Of a DNA stretch of 64,000 bases, positions 63,503 to 64,000 are shown in pieces (position 1 is the first letter of the stretch; each line of letters starts with the position of its first letter). The stretch is from Paraburkholderia bryophila (GTDB taxonomy: Bacteria; Pseudomonadota; Gammaproteobacteria; Burkholderiales; Burkholderiaceae): contig NZ_QLTK01000002.1 of NCBI RefSeq assembly GCF_003269035.1, positions 62,001 to 126,000 of the forward strand, given 5' to 3'. The translations under genes and the position numbers were made by a program. A model generated the notes under the pieces. That model did not search any database, was not told the DNA's origin, and saw only the letters and a program-made list of their open reading frames with translations.

Positions 63503-64000
63503 ATGAAAATCGTCGCAATGAGAACTGCCTGGATCGTCTCCACAGTGGCGTTGGCCGGTTGCGGCGGCGAGGATGCGCCGCCGTCGGGGCAACAACACTC
63601 GGCCGCGCAGAAACGCGCGTCGATACCGAAACCGTATCTCGATCAGAAGGTGGCCTGGCGTCCATGCGACAAGAACCGGTTGCCTGTCGCCTGGGCGGCA
63701 TTGGCCGACAATCCGCGCTTTCGTTGCGCGAACATTCGTGCCCCGATGGATTGGGGCGATCCGGAAAAAGGCGAGATTACGCTCGCACTAACGCGGGTCG
63801 CCGCGAAAGATCCCGCAACGCGCCTCGGCTCGCTCCTGTTCAATCCGGGCGGTCCGGGCGCGGATGGCCTTCTGGTCAACCTGCAGTTTTCCGTGGAGGT
63901 AGCCGGTGGCGGGATCGCAGCCGAACGAGACATGGCCAGCCGGTACGACCTGATCGGTTTCTCGCCACGCGGCATGGGTTCGAGCACGCAGTTGACCTGC
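63503..64000 (+). CDS. Secreted alpha/beta hydrolase (TAP-like peptidase), N-terminal part
   Basis: 166 residues are visible; the gene runs off the window. A signal peptide with lipobox LAGC (MRTAWIVSTVALAGC) predicts a lipoprotein. SLLFNPGGPGADG is the oxyanion-hole HGGP-like segment and YDLIGFSPRGMGSSTQLTC is the region before the nucleophile in the SlpD/E and tripeptidyl-aminopeptidase family; the catalytic Ser itself lies outside. The start is ATG 63503 or 63518. No other gene is seen in the 256 bp before it. Confidence 0.85.
   Translation, partial: MKIVAMRTAWIVSTVALAGCGGEDAPPSGQQHSAAQKRASIPKPYLDQKVAWRPCDKNRLPVAWAALADNPRFRCANIRAPMDWGDPEKGEITLALTRVAAKDPATRLGSLLFNPGGPGADGLLVNLQFSVEVAGGGIAAERDMASRYDLIGFSPRGMGSSTQLTC

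Overview
The window looks like a stretch of the main chromosome of a Burkholderiaceae member, most probably Paraburkholderia. The DNA is GC-rich, coding density is high, and the gene neighbourhoods are typical of that family (ruvCAB-purH-fis-dusB-ubiH-pepP, miaB-phoH-ybeY-corC-lnt, rplM-rpsI-erpA-anmK/tyrS). The species call is inference from these neighbourhoods and protein resemblance; no 16S gene is present. I see no insertion sequence, prophage, CRISPR array, integrase or tRNA gene, so this is mostly core chromosome.

Layout. 1-2.5 kb: end of gltI, then gltJKL, a glutamate/aspartate ABC importer. 2.6-5.6 kb: class II glutamine amidotransferase (minus), pyrC and a DUF3025 gene. 5.8-6.2 kb: RNase P RNA. 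6.3-8.8 kb: OsmC-like protein, a candidate small RNA with its own promoter and terminator, rplM-rpsI and erpA. 8.9-12.9 kb: anmK diverging from tyrS, then dtd and a histidine phosphatase. 13-21.6 kb: a long minus-strand run, pepP-ubiH-dusB-fis-purH-ruvC-ruvA-ruvB in order of transcription. 21.8-23.4 kb: a GST-like gene and an M48 lipoprotein protease. 23.5-30.3 kb: minus-strand miaB-phoH-ybeY-chaC-corC-lnt (tRNA modification, RNA maturation, envelope lipoprotein acylation). 30.4-36.5 kb: LysR/VOC/MFS divergon, an orphan membrane protein, an XRE-cupin regulator, FMN riboswitch plus ribB, and a HAD phosphatase.

36.7-43.5 kb is a glycerol regulon: glpD-glpK-glpF on the minus strand, and glpR further right, separated by a lipoprotein, a TetR regulator and a tiny ORF. 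A GTTCG-N4-CGAAC operator stands before glpD. 43.7-48.7 kb: a gamma-glutamyltransferase-family enzyme with an MHS transporter behind an elaborate promoter region, a ferritin-like diiron protein, and a flavin split-barrel protein. 48.8-55.9 kb: RhlE helicase, hemolysin-III protein, two multiheme cytochromes c, copCD, a DUF2158 protein and a small membrane protein. 56.2-59.6 kb: galactonate module dgoD-dgoT with a divergent FadR-type regulator and a perfect 18-bp palindrome. 59.7-64 kb: an Old Yellow Enzyme relative with an Fe-S Cys motif, an EmrB-type exporter divergent from a MarR regulator, and the start of a secreted alpha/beta hydrolase.

The most interesting item is non-coding: at about 7068-7156 a compact RNA with a near-ideal promoter, three hairpins and a perfect terminator carries CCUCC-rich, 16S-tail-like sequence in a loop. 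Other items worth checking are four 11-bp tandem repeats before the gamma-glutamyltransferase gene, several perfect operator-like dyads, hairpins inside three operons, and a marR gene that looks leaderless.
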